A DNA stretch of 46,451 nt from Ruminococcus sp. (GCA_023665505.1 JAMPDU010000006.1:1-46451); one strand, 5' to 3'. Positions 17,814-26,546 are shown, counted from the first letter of the stretch. Numbers and translations: made by a program. The notes: generated by a model not told the origin, from the letters alone.

Positions 17814-18523
17814 AGGTTTTTGATTTTAAGGATTTAATTATTATATTATTTGCAAAAATGCCATCATTGAACAGAATGTTTTTCATAGCCGCAATTATAC
17901 TGGTGATTTATATTGTTTATATGATGAAGAGTAATATGGAGTTTATTGACTACTACGGCAAAACGCTGACACTTGCCGCGAAGATATTATGTATATGTTC
18001 GCTGAACCCGGCATTGATTTATATTTCTTTTGTAGTTTCATCAAACCTCAAAACTAAGGAAAAGAAGTATATACTCACGGAGCTTGTCTTTTTGATAAAC
18101 GTATTGTACGCGTTCACGCTGGCGCTTTTACAGCATAGTTTTATTTGGGGTGTACTTTCGTTCATAAGCAATGTACCGATTACTCTTTTAACATTGAGAA
18201 TTGCCGACGAGCTCAACGTCATTTGGGGACTTGGCAAGACAATTTGCCCATACTGCTCGGCGGCAAATGAAAAGGGTAAAAAGTTCTGCAATGAATGCGG
18301 AAACAGTCTGCGGCAGGAGACAAAAAATCAAGGGAATATATGTCCCGAGTGCGGCGCTGATTTGTCGGAGGACGCGTTGTTCTGCGGCGAGTGCGGCTAC
18401 AGGCTGGAGGCTGAGGAACCCGTTCCCGAACCCGTGAGCGATACGGTTATATGTCCGTCCTGCGCAGCGGAAAACACACAGGGTAAAAAGTTCTGCGTCA
18501 AGTGCGGAAATAAGCTATTGTAA
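17810..18523 (+). CDS. Polytopic membrane protein with three C-terminal zinc ribbons
   Basis: 237 residues. The N-terminal ~140 residues carry about four membrane segments (FFIAAIILVIYIVYMM, LAAKILCICSLNPALIYISF, YILTELVFLINVLYAFTLAL, and one near WGVLSFISNVPITLLTL). Then follow three ribbons: CPYCSAANEKGKKFCNECG, CPECGADLSEDALFCGECG and CPSCAAENTQGKKFCVKCG, the last at the very C-terminus. The GKKFC and ALFCGECG ribbons alternate, a pattern repeated in the next gene. Start overlaps the small membrane gene (ATGA). The ribbons should be cytoplasmic. Function unknown. Confidence 0.72.
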   Translation: MKVFDFKDLIIILFAKMPSLNRMFFIAAIILVIYIVYMMKSNMEFIDYYGKTLTLAAKILCICSLNPALIYISFVVSSNLKTKEKKYILTELVFLINVLYAFTLALLQHSFIWGVLSFISNVPITLLTLRIADELNVIWGLGKTICPYCSAANEKGKKFCNECGNSLRQETKNQGNICPECGADLSEDALFCGECGYRLEAEEPVPEPVSDTVICPSCAAENTQGKKFCVKCGNKLL

Positions 18524-18558
18524 AAGTTATATAAAATAATTTTAAAGAGGTAATTAAA

Positions 18559-19596
18559 ATGAGTGATATAAAAGTCATCTGCCCGTCATGTAAGGCGGAA
18601 AATCCGCAGGGGAAAAAGTTTTGTTTGAAATGCGGTGGTAAGATGCAGCAGGAGGATCAGTGCGGGGATAAGTGCCCCTCGTGCGGTGCTGACTGGCTGG
18701 ATGGCGCATTATTTTGCGTAGATTGCGGGTGCAAGCTGGAGATTAAAGAACCTGAAAGCAGTGCGGTCATTTGCCCGACCTGCAATGCGGAAACCCCAAA
18801 GGGAAAGAAGTTTTGTATGAAGTGCGGCAGCAAATTGCAGCAGGAGGAAAAACACACGGATAAGTGTCCCGAGTGCGGCACTGACTGGTTGGATGGCGCA
18901 TTATTTTGCGTAGATTGCGGGTACAAACTGGAGGTTAAAGACCCCGAACCCGTTCCCGAACTCGCTCCAGTTTCCGAACCCCTTTCCGAACTCGTTTCTG
19001 AACCCGAACCCGTTCACGAACTTGCTCCCGTGTCCGAACCTGTTTCTGAACCCGAGCCTGCCCCCGAACTCGCTCCAGTTTCCGAACCCCTTTCCGAACT
19101 CGTTTCTGAACCCGAACCAGTTCCCGAACTCGCTCCAGTTTCCGAACCTGTTTCTGAACTCGAACCTGTTCTCGAACCCAAAGACGGTATGGTTATATGC
19201 CCAACCTGCAAGGTTAAAAACCCACAGGGCAAAAAGTTTTGTCTGAAATGCGGCAGCAAGCTGTCCGTTGAAAATAATAACAGCATTGTGATTTGTCCAT
19301 CCTGCAAGGCGGAAAATCCACAGGGTAAGAAGTTTTGTGCGAAGTGCGGAACCGCGCTGACACCAGTTAGTTCTAAGCCTGCCACAGATAAGCCCGTGGT
19401 GAGACGTGAGGTTGAAAACAACCCGCCCATAGCGAAAGCCGCGCCTGTTAAAAGAGCCGAAAGCAAACTGCTCAATTCAAGAATAGAGCCTATCATGATA
19501 GACCACGAGGAAGAGCGCCAATCACAAAAGGAAGTATTTGATGACTCGACCAATGTTAAAAATAATATATTAAAATTTATGACGTTTCATCAATAA
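18559..19596 (+). CDS. Soluble six-zinc-ribbon protein with Pro/Glu repeat linker
   Basis: 345 residues with no membrane segment. Four ribbons in the first 125 residues alternate between two types (NPQGKKFCLKCG and WLDGALFCVDCG). A Pro-Glu-Val-Ser repeat tract (about residues 128-212) follows, then two more GKKFC-type ribbons (VKNPQGKKFCLKCG, AENPQGKKFCAKCG) and a charged tail. The two internal 4-Cys pairs arose by duplication, and the repeat tract by DNA-level expansion (18940-19180). Each ribbon keeps all four Cys. It has its own ribosome site (AAAGAGG) 35 bases after the previous stop. Likely a scaffold that binds the other ribbon proteins or nucleic acid; this is an inference. Confidence 0.72.
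   Translation: MSDIKVICPSCKAENPQGKKFCLKCGGKMQQEDQCGDKCPSCGADWLDGALFCVDCGCKLEIKEPESSAVICPTCNAETPKGKKFCMKCGSKLQQEEKHTDKCPECGTDWLDGALFCVDCGYKLEVKDPEPVPELAPVSEPLSELVSEPEPVHELAPVSEPVSEPEPAPELAPVSEPLSELVSEPEPVPELAPVSEPVSELEPVLEPKDGMVICPTCKVKNPQGKKFCLKCGSKLSVENNNSIVICPSCKAENPQGKKFCAKCGTALTPVSSKPATDKPVVRREVENNPPIAKAAPVKRAESKLLNSRIEPIMIDHEEERQSQKEVFDDSTNVKNNILKFMTFHQ
18940..19180 (+). repeat. In-frame tandem repeats encoding a Pro/Glu/Val/Ser linker
   Basis: Units such as CCCGAACTCGCTCCAGTTTC, CTTTCCGAACTCGTTTCTGA and CCCGAACCCGTTC recur in higher-order blocks of about 120 bases: the block at 18950-19010 is nearly repeated at 19060-19130. Such tracts change length by slippage while staying in frame. 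Confidence 0.8.
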
Positions 19597-19656
19597 TAAC
19601 TTGATGTTATATAAATACATTTATAATTTACATATACGATAGGAAAGTGAAAACAT

Positions 19657-21372
19657 ATGAAGCGGATAAAAGCAATTTCATCAGCAATACTGGCGGTCAC
19701 ATTAACAGCCTGCGGAAATACCGAAACCGAAACAATAGTCGGCGAGAATAACTTTTTGCAGAATATTACCGAAAGCCAAACCGAGACGGAAACGGATGCC
19801 GAGATTACGGCTGCCGAAACGCAGTCTCAGACATCTTCGGAACAGACTGCGGGGACTGCTTCGGAAAGCGCCCCGCAAACGACCGAGGCGCAGACAGAAA
19901 GCGTTTCGGAAAGTTCCATTCAGACTTCCGAGGAAGCGGTGACATGGAATGAAACTGATATTAACAAGACATTGTATATTAAGACAAATTGTTATTCGCA
20001 GGCAGCACCGATTGTAGATGCGGAATCCGTAAATGAATTTGAAGCGGGGCAGGAAGTCAAGATTGCAGCCGAAACTGATACGGGATATTACAAGCTTTCC
20101 GATGGAACGTATATCCATGCCAATTATACGTCAGATACACCAGTTACGGTAATAAGGTTTTACGTCACTGAAAAAGAGATAGAAATTCTTGAGGAGCATT
20201 ATAACAATGCTTTGAAAAATATTGCCGAGTATGACGGGTACGAAATCAGCAAAGTAGAAAAGCCGCTTATATACGTTACATACGATACGCTTGGCAATAG
20301 CGAGTGTATGATGCTTTGCACCGCATATGTTAAAGATGACGGTTTTGTATATTATTCAGAACGCACACTTACCCTTGTGAGTACCGTTGACAGCAGCGGC
20401 AAAGCAGAAACGAAAACGCTGCTTGACAACACAGGCGGCGGTGTGGGAGGAGAATATATTTGTATAAAGCAAAGCACCGATAATAACAGATACTACTTCG
20501 TAAAATCATTTTACGGCGTTGAAGGCAATGAATCACATAACTATACCCGCACCGATGCAACGGAAAGTTTTTCTATATCATCGGACAAAAGAAATAACGA
20601 GTTTGATTTTAACGGGTACGCTTTAACCGAGGCATCGTATAATGAGTTTCGCGAGCGTATCGACAAGATTATGAAAGAACCGACTCCCTCGCGGACGGAC
20701 GGAGAATTTTCAATATATCTTCAGAATCCCTTAGATGTGTATGATGATCTTATATTTTGGGATGCGGAATTTGAAGTTCAGTTTATGAAAAGTGTTGTAA
20801 ACTTCGATTCATACACCGCCGTTGATTTTATCGGCGCAAAGTATGATGATTTGCGGGTATACGCAAAAAATAACGGCGGGTATTCACAAAATATTCAGGT
20901 GGTGGATATGTTTAGGTTAAATGGCAGCCCGTATGAATTGTACGGCAGCCTTGAGAATTATGAAAACGGATACAAGTCGGATTTGGACTACGTCAGAGGG
21001 CTGAGCGTTGACGAGGGCGGCGCGATAGACGGGGATATTGTCTTTGATAAAAACGCTTTGAAAAACCTTGCGAAAAAATACGGTCAGACTTCCGCCGTTA
21101 CCGAGGTTTACGGCGAAGGCGGCGATATATCGGGTGTAATGGTGAAAATATCTATAAGTGACAATATATCAGTCAGACTGGCATATAGAATACCGTGGGG
21201 AAAAGAATATGATGCCAAATATAAAGCGGGCGAAATAACCTACGATGAATTAAACGACTATTACATCAATAAATACAAGAATAAAACCATTGACATAAAC
21301 GACGTTAGCAGCATATTCGGCAATGAGCCGTATAAATGCGAAGTTATCATGAATGATGTCTACATATATTAA
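19657..21372 (+). CDS. Large surface lipoprotein with SH3-like domain
   Basis: 571 residues. Signal peptide with lipobox LTAC (Cys19 becomes the lipid anchor), then a Thr/Glu/Ser/Gln-rich linker to about residue 95. A bacterial SH3-like segment follows (LYIKTNCYSQAAPIVDAESV ... DTGYYKLSDGTYIHANY, about 105-155), usually a cell-wall or peptide binder. The remaining ~400 residues are a beta-rich extracellular region without a recognised fold, with Asp/Tyr-rich loops. The ATG has a GGAAAG site. It starts 60 bases after the zinc-ribbon gene with no terminator visible, so it probably belongs to the same operon. It would sit on the outer face of the membrane. Confidence 0.75.
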   Translation: MKRIKAISSAILAVTLTACGNTETETIVGENNFLQNITESQTETETDAEITAAETQSQTSSEQTAGTASESAPQTTEAQTESVSESSIQTSEEAVTWNETDINKTLYIKTNCYSQAAPIVDAESVNEFEAGQEVKIAAETDTGYYKLSDGTYIHANYTSDTPVTVIRFYVTEKEIEILEEHYNNALKNIAEYDGYEISKVEKPLIYVTYDTLGNSECMMLCTAYVKDDGFVYYSERTLTLVSTVDSSGKAETKTLLDNTGGGVGGEYICIKQSTDNNRYYFVKSFYGVEGNESHNYTRTDATESFSISSDKRNNEFDFNGYALTEASYNEFRERIDKIMKEPTPSRTDGEFSIYLQNPLDVYDDLIFWDAEFEVQFMKSVVNFDSYTAVDFIGAKYDDLRVYAKNNGGYSQNIQVVDMFRLNGSPYELYGSLENYENGYKSDLDYVRGLSVDEGGAIDGDIVFDKNALKNLAKKYGQTSAVTEVYGEGGDISGVMVKISISDNISVRLAYRIPWGKEYDAKYKAGEITYDELNDYYINKYKNKTIDINDVSSIFGNEPYKCEVIMNDVYIY

Positions 21373-21396
21373 GTTTTTGGAATAAGGAGCAATAAT

Positions 21397-22191
21397 ATGA
21401 AACATACAAAAATAATTTTAGCGGCAATACTGGCGGTCATATTGACAGCCTGTTCCGACGCAAATACAGCTGAGGTAACGGAAGAGATAACGGAAAGTTC
21501 CGTTTCCGAAACTGCTTCCGAGGTTACGACCACGGAGGTCACCACCACCGATGAGACTACTACAACCACCGAAGAGGAAACTACTTTAGCGGAGACAACC
21601 GTTTCCGAAACCGAGACGGAATCGGCATTGGCTGAGGAGACAGTTTCTCTTGCGACAGATTTTGATTTTGTTATCAACGGCGGCGGATACAACGAAAATG
21701 TTATAAAAGAAATGAATGAAATCCCGTCCGAAAGCGGATTGAAGCAATGCGAATTTAAAAATACGGATATAGACAGCTTTACTGCGTTATATCGGCAGCA
21801 CCATATGTTTCCCGATGAATCAAATGAAAATGAGTTAATATGGTTTTGGAGCAATGATTTTTATTTTACCGTCGGGGAGACTGATTATTTGTACTTGGCT
21901 TCTACAACCGAAAACTGCGGAATGCTGTACAATTTAACCGCAAATGCTGAATATGAGCTGACAAGAGTTGGAGACGGCAGGAGCTTTATTTCCGGGGACG
22001 AAAACGGTGTATATCTTGTTACATATACGGAAGGCGCTTTATGGCTCGGTGAAACTGTGTTTGATTTGACAATGGGTGAGAAAATTTTGGAAAATTCTTT
22101 TGAATACGATACACCTGAACAGGAGCATGAGCTTTCCTCTGAAATGCAGTATTACTCATCACTTGTTCCGTATATTGAATTTAATTTGTAA
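21397..22191 (+). CDS. Surface lipoprotein, paralogous N-terminus, domain type 1
   Basis: 264 residues. Signal peptide KHTKIILAAILAVILTAC with lipobox LTAC, then an extended Thr/Glu linker (TEEITESSVSETASEVTT and TTEVTTT repeats) to about residue 85, then a ~180-residue globular domain of unknown family (FVINGGGYNENVIKEMNEIP ... YLYLASTTENCGMLYNL). The first ~65 residues and their DNA are almost the same as in the next gene, while the C-terminal domains are unrelated. The start has AAGGAGC upstream and lies 24 bases after the previous stop. Function unknown. Confidence 0.72.
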   Translation: MKHTKIILAAILAVILTACSDANTAEVTEEITESSVSETASEVTTTEVTTTDETTTTTEEETTLAETTVSETETESALAEETVSLATDFDFVINGGGYNENVIKEMNEIPSESGLKQCEFKNTDIDSFTALYRQHHMFPDESNENELIWFWSNDFYFTVGETDYLYLASTTENCGMLYNLTANAEYELTRVGDGRSFISGDENGVYLVTYTEGALWLGETVFDLTMGEKILENSFEYDTPEQEHELSSEMQYYSSLVPYIEFNL

Positions 22192-22208
22192 TAAGGGGTC
22201 AGATTAAA

Positions 22209-23177
22209 ATGAAACGTACAAAAATAATTTTAGCGGCAATACTGGCACTCACACTGACAGCCTGTTCCGACACAAGTACAGCCGAGGTAACGGAAGAGAT
22301 AACTGAGAGTTCCGTTTCGGAAACTACTTCCGAAGTTACAACCACGGAGGTCACCACCACTGCAGAGGAAACTACCACGACCGCCGAAGTTGAAACTGCT
22401 GCGGAAACAAAACCACCCGCCCCCGAAACCGAGGGTACAGATACCGTTAAAGACACATCGGCGGAGGCTGACGTTGAAATTCTCCCTCGCATCTATGCTG
22501 ATATACTGTGCAATGAAACCGAGGACAGCAGCACTATGTCCTTTAAGGCGAATTTAATAGATTTTGATTCGGACGGAATATCTGAGCTTATAATTACACG
22601 GTACTATATGAGCGGTCACGACTATACTGTCTATAAGTCGGACGGAAGTGTGGCTGAGGGCTTGTGGAACGACTATTCTCTTTTGGAAGATTACACTACT
22701 ACGGAAAAAGAGTATTATTTCAAACATTACAAAAATACGGAAACTGGCAGCGATGCTGTTATGTATGTTTGTCGAGGCAGGGGAAACGGTATGCCGAATT
22801 TGTTCACATATGCTATGGACGCGGTAATGCTGCCCGAAAGCCTTATAGCCGAAGCAGTTACGGCGAATGATTATACGACAAGAGAAATGGAGCTGACCGT
22901 TTACATAAACGGCGAAGCGGTCGGGTCGGCTGCGGCAAACAGTACACGGAATGAAAGTGGCGATACCCTTTGGAACGATTGGGAAAGTCTGACCGATGTC
23001 AATAATCTTTATGATACATATTTCGGGAAGTATGAACTTGTGTCGGAAGACATTGCAAGTCTTAACCCGATAACAGTCAACGGGTCTGACGAAATTTATA
23101 TAAACGGCGAGCCGTTTATCGGTTCGGAAGAGCTTGCCGAAATAATCGAGAATATGCTGATACAAGACAATTCCTAA
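22209..23177 (+). CDS. Surface lipoprotein, paralogous N-terminus, domain type 2
   Basis: 322 residues. Signal peptide KRTKIILAAILALTLTAC (lipobox LTAC) and linker TEEITESSVSETTSEVTT match the preceding lipoprotein, then Pro/Glu-rich sequence to about residue 85. The folded part begins ILPRIYADILCNETEDSS and includes IDFDSDGISELIITRYYMSG, an Asp-rich loop of the VCBS/EF-like type often seen in lipoproteins scoring calcium-like repeats, and ends with a short beta region (YINGEPFIGSEELAEIIENM). The preceding stop is 17 bases upstream. Last gene of the run; a hairpin terminator follows at 23197. Confidence 0.72.
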   Translation: MKRTKIILAAILALTLTACSDTSTAEVTEEITESSVSETTSEVTTTEVTTTAEETTTTAEVETAAETKPPAPETEGTDTVKDTSAEADVEILPRIYADILCNETEDSSTMSFKANLIDFDSDGISELIITRYYMSGHDYTVYKSDGSVAEGLWNDYSLLEDYTTTEKEYYFKHYKNTETGSDAVMYVCRGRGNGMPNLFTYAMDAVMLPESLIAEAVTANDYTTREMELTVYINGEAVGSAAANSTRNESGDTLWNDWESLTDVNNLYDTYFGKYELVSEDIASLNPITVNGSDEIYINGEPFIGSEELAEIIENMLIQDNS

Positions 23178-23196
23178 AATTCCTTACATTCCTACG

Positions 23197-23234
23197 GGTC
23201 TGCACGATAACATTCGTGCAGACCTGGTATTTTA
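23197..23234 (+). terminator. Terminator ending the zinc-ribbon/lipoprotein operon
   Basis: GGTCTGCACGA and TCGTGCAGACC form an 11-base stem with a 6-base loop, then TGGTATTTT. It is the first strong stop after 16058. Confidence 0.8.
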
Positions 23235-23371
23235 AAGGACGATATTTTGTCGGATAATAAAATCCGAAACACAATTAACTAAAAAAACAGAGCGTAAAAT
23301 AGCACTTTCGCCATTTATTTTTTCTAACGCAGACATTGAATTATACTTCATTGAAAGGAGTTGATTGATAA

Positions 23372-24271
23372 ATGTCAACCGTGAAGAATTACGACAGAAG
23401 ATTCATAGCGGATAGCAAAATTGCGATGGCAGTTAGACAGGAAGCTATGGCAGGAAAGATAGTGAGCCCAGTTAAACCGCCTATGAGCATAGCCAACAGA
23501 GTAAAGTTGATTACACCCGAATGCTTTGACATCAAAGTTTTGTACGGGAGTTTTCTGAAGTACAGCCACAAGGACTTTATGACCATACAGATGAATCGTA
23601 TAGGCTTTAGCGGCAAGTCGGAGAGCTTTAACGAGCCGGTGCTGACCGTATACGGAATGATGATGACGGGGCTTGTGACGGTTGCCGATGGGACTTCTCA
23701 AAGCACACACATTTACACGCTGAACCCGAATTTGGCGAAGATGATGTGCGGCAACACCACGGTGGAGTCGGTAATCGGGGACATTAAGGAGCAGCCAATA
23801 AACGTTAAGAAGATCAGTATAATGTGCCTTGAAATAATCCCCCAAAGGGCAAAAAGCACATGGGTGTACGATTGCCAGCCCGCCCTTTTCGAGTGCAAGA
23901 AAAAGCAGACGGTGACCTACACATTATCGATTTTGTGCATACGCAACAGGATGATAAGTCAGTTGAGGAGCAATATCCTTGACATTCAGTTTTTTGACTT
24001 GAAGTTGCAGGCGGTAAGGGACATTTCCACAACACTTTCCCGTGACGCGCTGTCGGCGATAATGGACGAGAATGTGTACAGTAAAGTGGCGAGAGGGGTG
24101 ATAGATGAAAAGAAAATGGCGACCTTGAAACTGCCCGTTATAGGCTCGGATAACAGCGGATTTGCGGAGGTTTTCATACCGTCCATAATCGGGTACACCT
24201 ACAGACCTGCGGGCTTGATTGTAGGCAATAAATTCGCCCCGTCCGCGAAGAAGGGCAACAAGAGCAAGTAA
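23372..24271 (+). CDS. Hypothetical protein (299 aa), unknown family
   Basis: Not recognised. ATG at 23372 with a GAAAGGAGTTG site 9 bases upstream. The protein is basic and Met/Ile/Val-rich, and predicted soluble. Notable stretches are NRVKLITPECFDIKVLYGSF, LTVYGMMMTGLVTVADGTSQ and VIGDIKEQPINVKKISIMCL, which read as alternating strands and helices, and a Lys-rich C-terminus (SAKKGNKSK). It sits alone between the operon terminator and a serine recombinase, in the same direction. It may be a cargo or maintenance protein of the island. Cys residues are scattered and do not form a metal site I can identify. Confidence 0.6.
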   Translation: MSTVKNYDRRFIADSKIAMAVRQEAMAGKIVSPVKPPMSIANRVKLITPECFDIKVLYGSFLKYSHKDFMTIQMNRIGFSGKSESFNEPVLTVYGMMMTGLVTVADGTSQSTHIYTLNPNLAKMMCGNTTVESVIGDIKEQPINVKKISIMCLEIIPQRAKSTWVYDCQPALFECKKKQTVTYTLSILCIRNRMISQLRSNILDIQFFDLKLQAVRDISTTLSRDALSAIMDENVYSKVARGVIDEKKMATLKLPVIGSDNSGFAEVFIPSIIGYTYRPAGLIVGNKFAPSAKKGNKSK

Positions 24272-24457
24272 AAAAGTGGACGTATATCCGATTGATGTAC
24301 GTCCGAATTTAAGGAAGTTAGTGCTTGAAAAAGTAAGCTTTTTTAGGAGATGTTTCAACGTCTGCAATGATAGTATTTATCAGTTCGATAAGTGTGCGTT
24401 TTTACTTTATAAATGTTTGGATTTTGAGTACGATTAAACCAACGGGAGGCGGTAAAT

Positions 24458-25096
24458 ATGGATGGTGATAAAAGAGTGTACGGGTACGCGAGAGTAAGCT
24501 CAAGGGAGCAGAACCTTGACAGGCAGCTCGATGTGCTGCGGCAATACGTTGAGGAGCGTAACATAATTACGGACAGTCAGTCGGGGAAGGACTTTGACCG
24601 CAATGGGTATCAGACATTGAAAAATCAGCTTTTGCGAGCGGGCGATACGTTGTACATAAAAGAGTTGGACAGGCTGGGTCGGGAGTATAACCAAATGAAA
24701 AAAGAATACGCCGAGCTTATCGAAATGGGCGTAAATATAGTGATAATTGACACGCCGATTTTGTCTACGGATAACAAGTCCGACCTTGAGAAAAAACTTA
24801 TCGGGAGTATTGTGTTTGAGCTGTTCGCATACCTCGCGGAGAAGGAGCGTCAGAAGATACGTACGCGCTGTGCCGAGGGTATCGAGGCGGCAAGGAAGCG
24901 GGGCGTAAAATTCGGCAGACCCAAAATTCCTAAACCCGAGAACTGGGACAGCGTATACGCCGATTGGCGGCTGGGAAAAATCACGGCGGCGCGTGCTATG
25001 GAGATGACGGGCTTGAAACGAAACAGCTTTTACCGTATGGCGAAGGATGAAAAGGAACAGACTACAATTCCGTCAATTTTTTGCAATAACGTGTGA
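24458..25096 (+). CDS. Serine recombinase (resolvase/invertase family)
   Basis: 212 residues, standard small-recombinase length. The N-terminal catalytic domain shows YGYARVSSREQNLDRQLDVL (catalytic Ser in RVS), the middle IKELDRLGREYNQMKKEYAE, and LFAYLAEKERQKIRTRCAEG at the E-helix. The C-terminal HTH is QLGKIT-like here: RLGKITAARAMEMTGLKRNS. The ATG has GGGAGGC upstream. It is closer to intact transposon/invertase enzymes than the frameshifted one at 6281. It could invert or resolve DNA in the island, for example the repeat-rich lipoprotein or tandem-repeat loci, though no paired inversion sites were seen. Confidence 0.88.
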   Translation: MDGDKRVYGYARVSSREQNLDRQLDVLRQYVEERNIITDSQSGKDFDRNGYQTLKNQLLRAGDTLYIKELDRLGREYNQMKKEYAELIEMGVNIVIIDTPILSTDNKSDLEKKLIGSIVFELFAYLAEKERQKIRTRCAEGIEAARKRGVKFGRPKIPKPENWDSVYADWRLGKITAARAMEMTGLKRNSFYRMAKDEKEQTTIPSIFCNNV

Positions 25097-25277
25097 CAGT
25101 TTGATGTGTTGCTGGGATTGTAAATGTCACAGTTTGTTTTTCCGTTTAATATTCACAGCTTGAATAAAAATTGCATCGAGCCGCTGTAATTTGGGGTACT
25201 AAATATTTTCCGCAAATTATGCTGGTTGACGGCAAAATAAAAGAAAAATCCCCCGCCGAGAAGCAAGGGGAAACGGT

Positions 25278-25484
25278 TTAGCGAACAGGGTTATTTTTGC
25301 AGTATTCAACCGCTTGATTACAGAAATCGTCAAGAGAAACACCGTCAAATTTTTCATGCTGCCATTTAGTGTAGTCGAACGGTTCACGGATTATGTTGGA
25401 TATAAATATTTCCGTTTCAACGATGCCGAGCTTGCCGATAAGACAATTCATTGCATCCTCCATAATTACTGCGGTATTCCTCAT
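25278..25484 (-). CDS. Small partner of the PIN protein (putative antitoxin)
   Basis: 68 residues, starting 2 bases after the PIN gene stop, so co-translated. It reads AMNCLIGKLGIVETEIFISN then IIREPFDYTKWQHEKFDG and a helical C-terminus. The REPFDYTKW block marks a short protein that I associate with PIN-domain genes in Firmicutes; there is no DNA-binding motif visible. By arrangement it is a candidate antitoxin, but here it lies downstream of the PIN gene, opposite to the usual VapBC order. Function is inferred from pairing only. Confidence 0.65.
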   Translation of the reverse strand: MRNTAVIMEDAMNCLIGKLGIVETEIFISNIIREPFDYTKWQHEKFDGVSLDDFCNQAVEYCKNNPVR

Positions 25485-25486
25485 AA

Positions 25487-25930
25487 TTATCCCTCCAGTA
25501 CGGTTATTAAATCAACGGGGTTGATAAGTTTTATTTCGTTTGATGAGTATTTTAACAGCCTGATGTCGGTGGTGACAAAGTAATCTGCTTTCCCCTCGAT
25601 TGCACACGAAACGTGCAGAGCGTCCTTTGTTTTAATTCCTGTTTTCATAATTTCGGAAGCACGCTGTTTAACCGAGTCAACGTTATCCTCGCTTATATAG
25701 ACAGCCGCTTTTGAAAAGAAGTCGGCAATTGTATTTTTCCTTATCGGAAACGGGTTTTGAGAATTTTCATACACCGAAATAAACGAGTATATCAAATCCA
25801 GTTTACCGTCAACAATTTGCTTTTGGATAAACAACTTTGCCTGCGCTTCGAGGTTAATGCGAAGCTGAGTTTGGTCGTCATACGGACGATTGTAGCAGCA
25901 AGTGTCCAAATATATTTTCATATTGCCCAT
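25487..25930 (-). CDS. PIN-domain ribonuclease (VapC-like)
   Basis: 147 residues, all PIN domain. Acidic metal-binding residues are visible in order: Asp in KIYLDTCCYNRP near residue 9, Glu in SVYENSQNPF, Asp in KTKDALHVSCAI, and Asp in YFVTTDIRLLK. PIN proteins cut RNA using Mg2+ or Mn2+ held by these residues. The ATG GGCAACATG start region has AGGAAGAT upstream. It precedes the small partner gene by 2 bases. As toxin of a type II pair it would target tRNA or rRNA; the order toxin-first is unusual but known in some families. Length and motif set suggest an active enzyme. Confidence 0.85.
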   Translation of the reverse strand: MGNMKIYLDTCCYNRPYDDQTQLRINLEAQAKLFIQKQIVDGKLDLIYSFISVYENSQNPFPIRKNTIADFFSKAAVYISEDNVDSVKQRASEIMKTGIKTKDALHVSCAIEGKADYFVTTDIRLLKYSSNEIKLINPVDLITVLEG

Positions 25931-26054
25931 AAAATCTTCCTTTATATGAGTATGGAGTTGTTAATTATATTATAGCAGATATATTTGTAAAAATCAATAG
26001 ATATGCAAAATATTTTTGAATAATTTTGTGCGAGCATACACCGCCTTTGCAGGA

Positions 26055-26085
26055 AAAACGGGGGTGCAATTCCCCCGTTTGATTT
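26055..26085 (+). terminator. Terminator-like hairpin in the amidoligase upstream region
   Basis: AACGGGGG and CCCCCGTT pair around TGCAATT, followed by TGATTTTT. Confidence 0.6.
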
Positions 26086-26339
26086 TTGAAGATACCGAGT
26101 TTTCGGGACACCGAAGTCCCGTGTGCAGAATAAATTTTGCAGTAAAGATTTGCGGCTATTTTTTCCGAGGGTACTTGCCAAACCTCTTGTTTTAGGAGTT
26201 TTGACCCGCGCTTTGGGAAAAAATATGACGTAAAAATCAAAAGTAAAGTTTATTCCCAAATCCAACGCAGGGTATTCCGAACAGCCGTATTTCCGCGGTT
26301 TTGCCGTGTGTTGTCGGGCTTGCCGCAAGGGGTCAAAAT

Positions 26340-26546
26340 CGGCTTGTAAACCGCTTTAAAAGTGTTTTTGGGGTTAGGTTACGGGCAGGGCGTTACCGTC
26401 CTTAAAACGGCTTTCCCGCTCGTATTTCGGGTATGCCCACAGAGGCTCACAAACGGCTCGTAAATCGCTTTTGTAAGTGCTTGGGGTACGGTTATCGGCG
26501 GGACGGCAAAACCGCGCAAATCGGCTTCTACGCTCGTTTCGCGGGG
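26340..26546 (+). repeat. Two diverged ~92-bp direct repeats upstream of the amidoligase
   Basis: Copy 1 (26340-26431) begins CGGCTTGTAAACCGCTTT and ends CCCGCTCGTATTTCGGG. Copy 2 (26454-26546) begins CGGCTCGTAAATCGCTTT and ends CTACGCTCGTTTCGCGGGG, with matching central blocks (GGGGTTAGGTTACGGGC against GGGGTACGGTTATCGGC). Offset is 114 bases. The wider gap 25931-26656 holds no supported gene, and open frames across it only translate the repeats. Confidence 0.65.

Noticed and set aside
19014..19553. Reverse-strand 179-codon Ser/Gly/Thr-rich frame opposite the zinc-ribbon gene
   Set aside because: Shadow of the Pro/Glu repeat tract; codon periodicity belongs to the forward gene.
24458..25096. 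Invertible DNA switch next to the serine recombinase
   Set aside because: I looked for paired inverted sites flanking the lipoprotein genes and the repeat field and found none, so inversion is not claimed.
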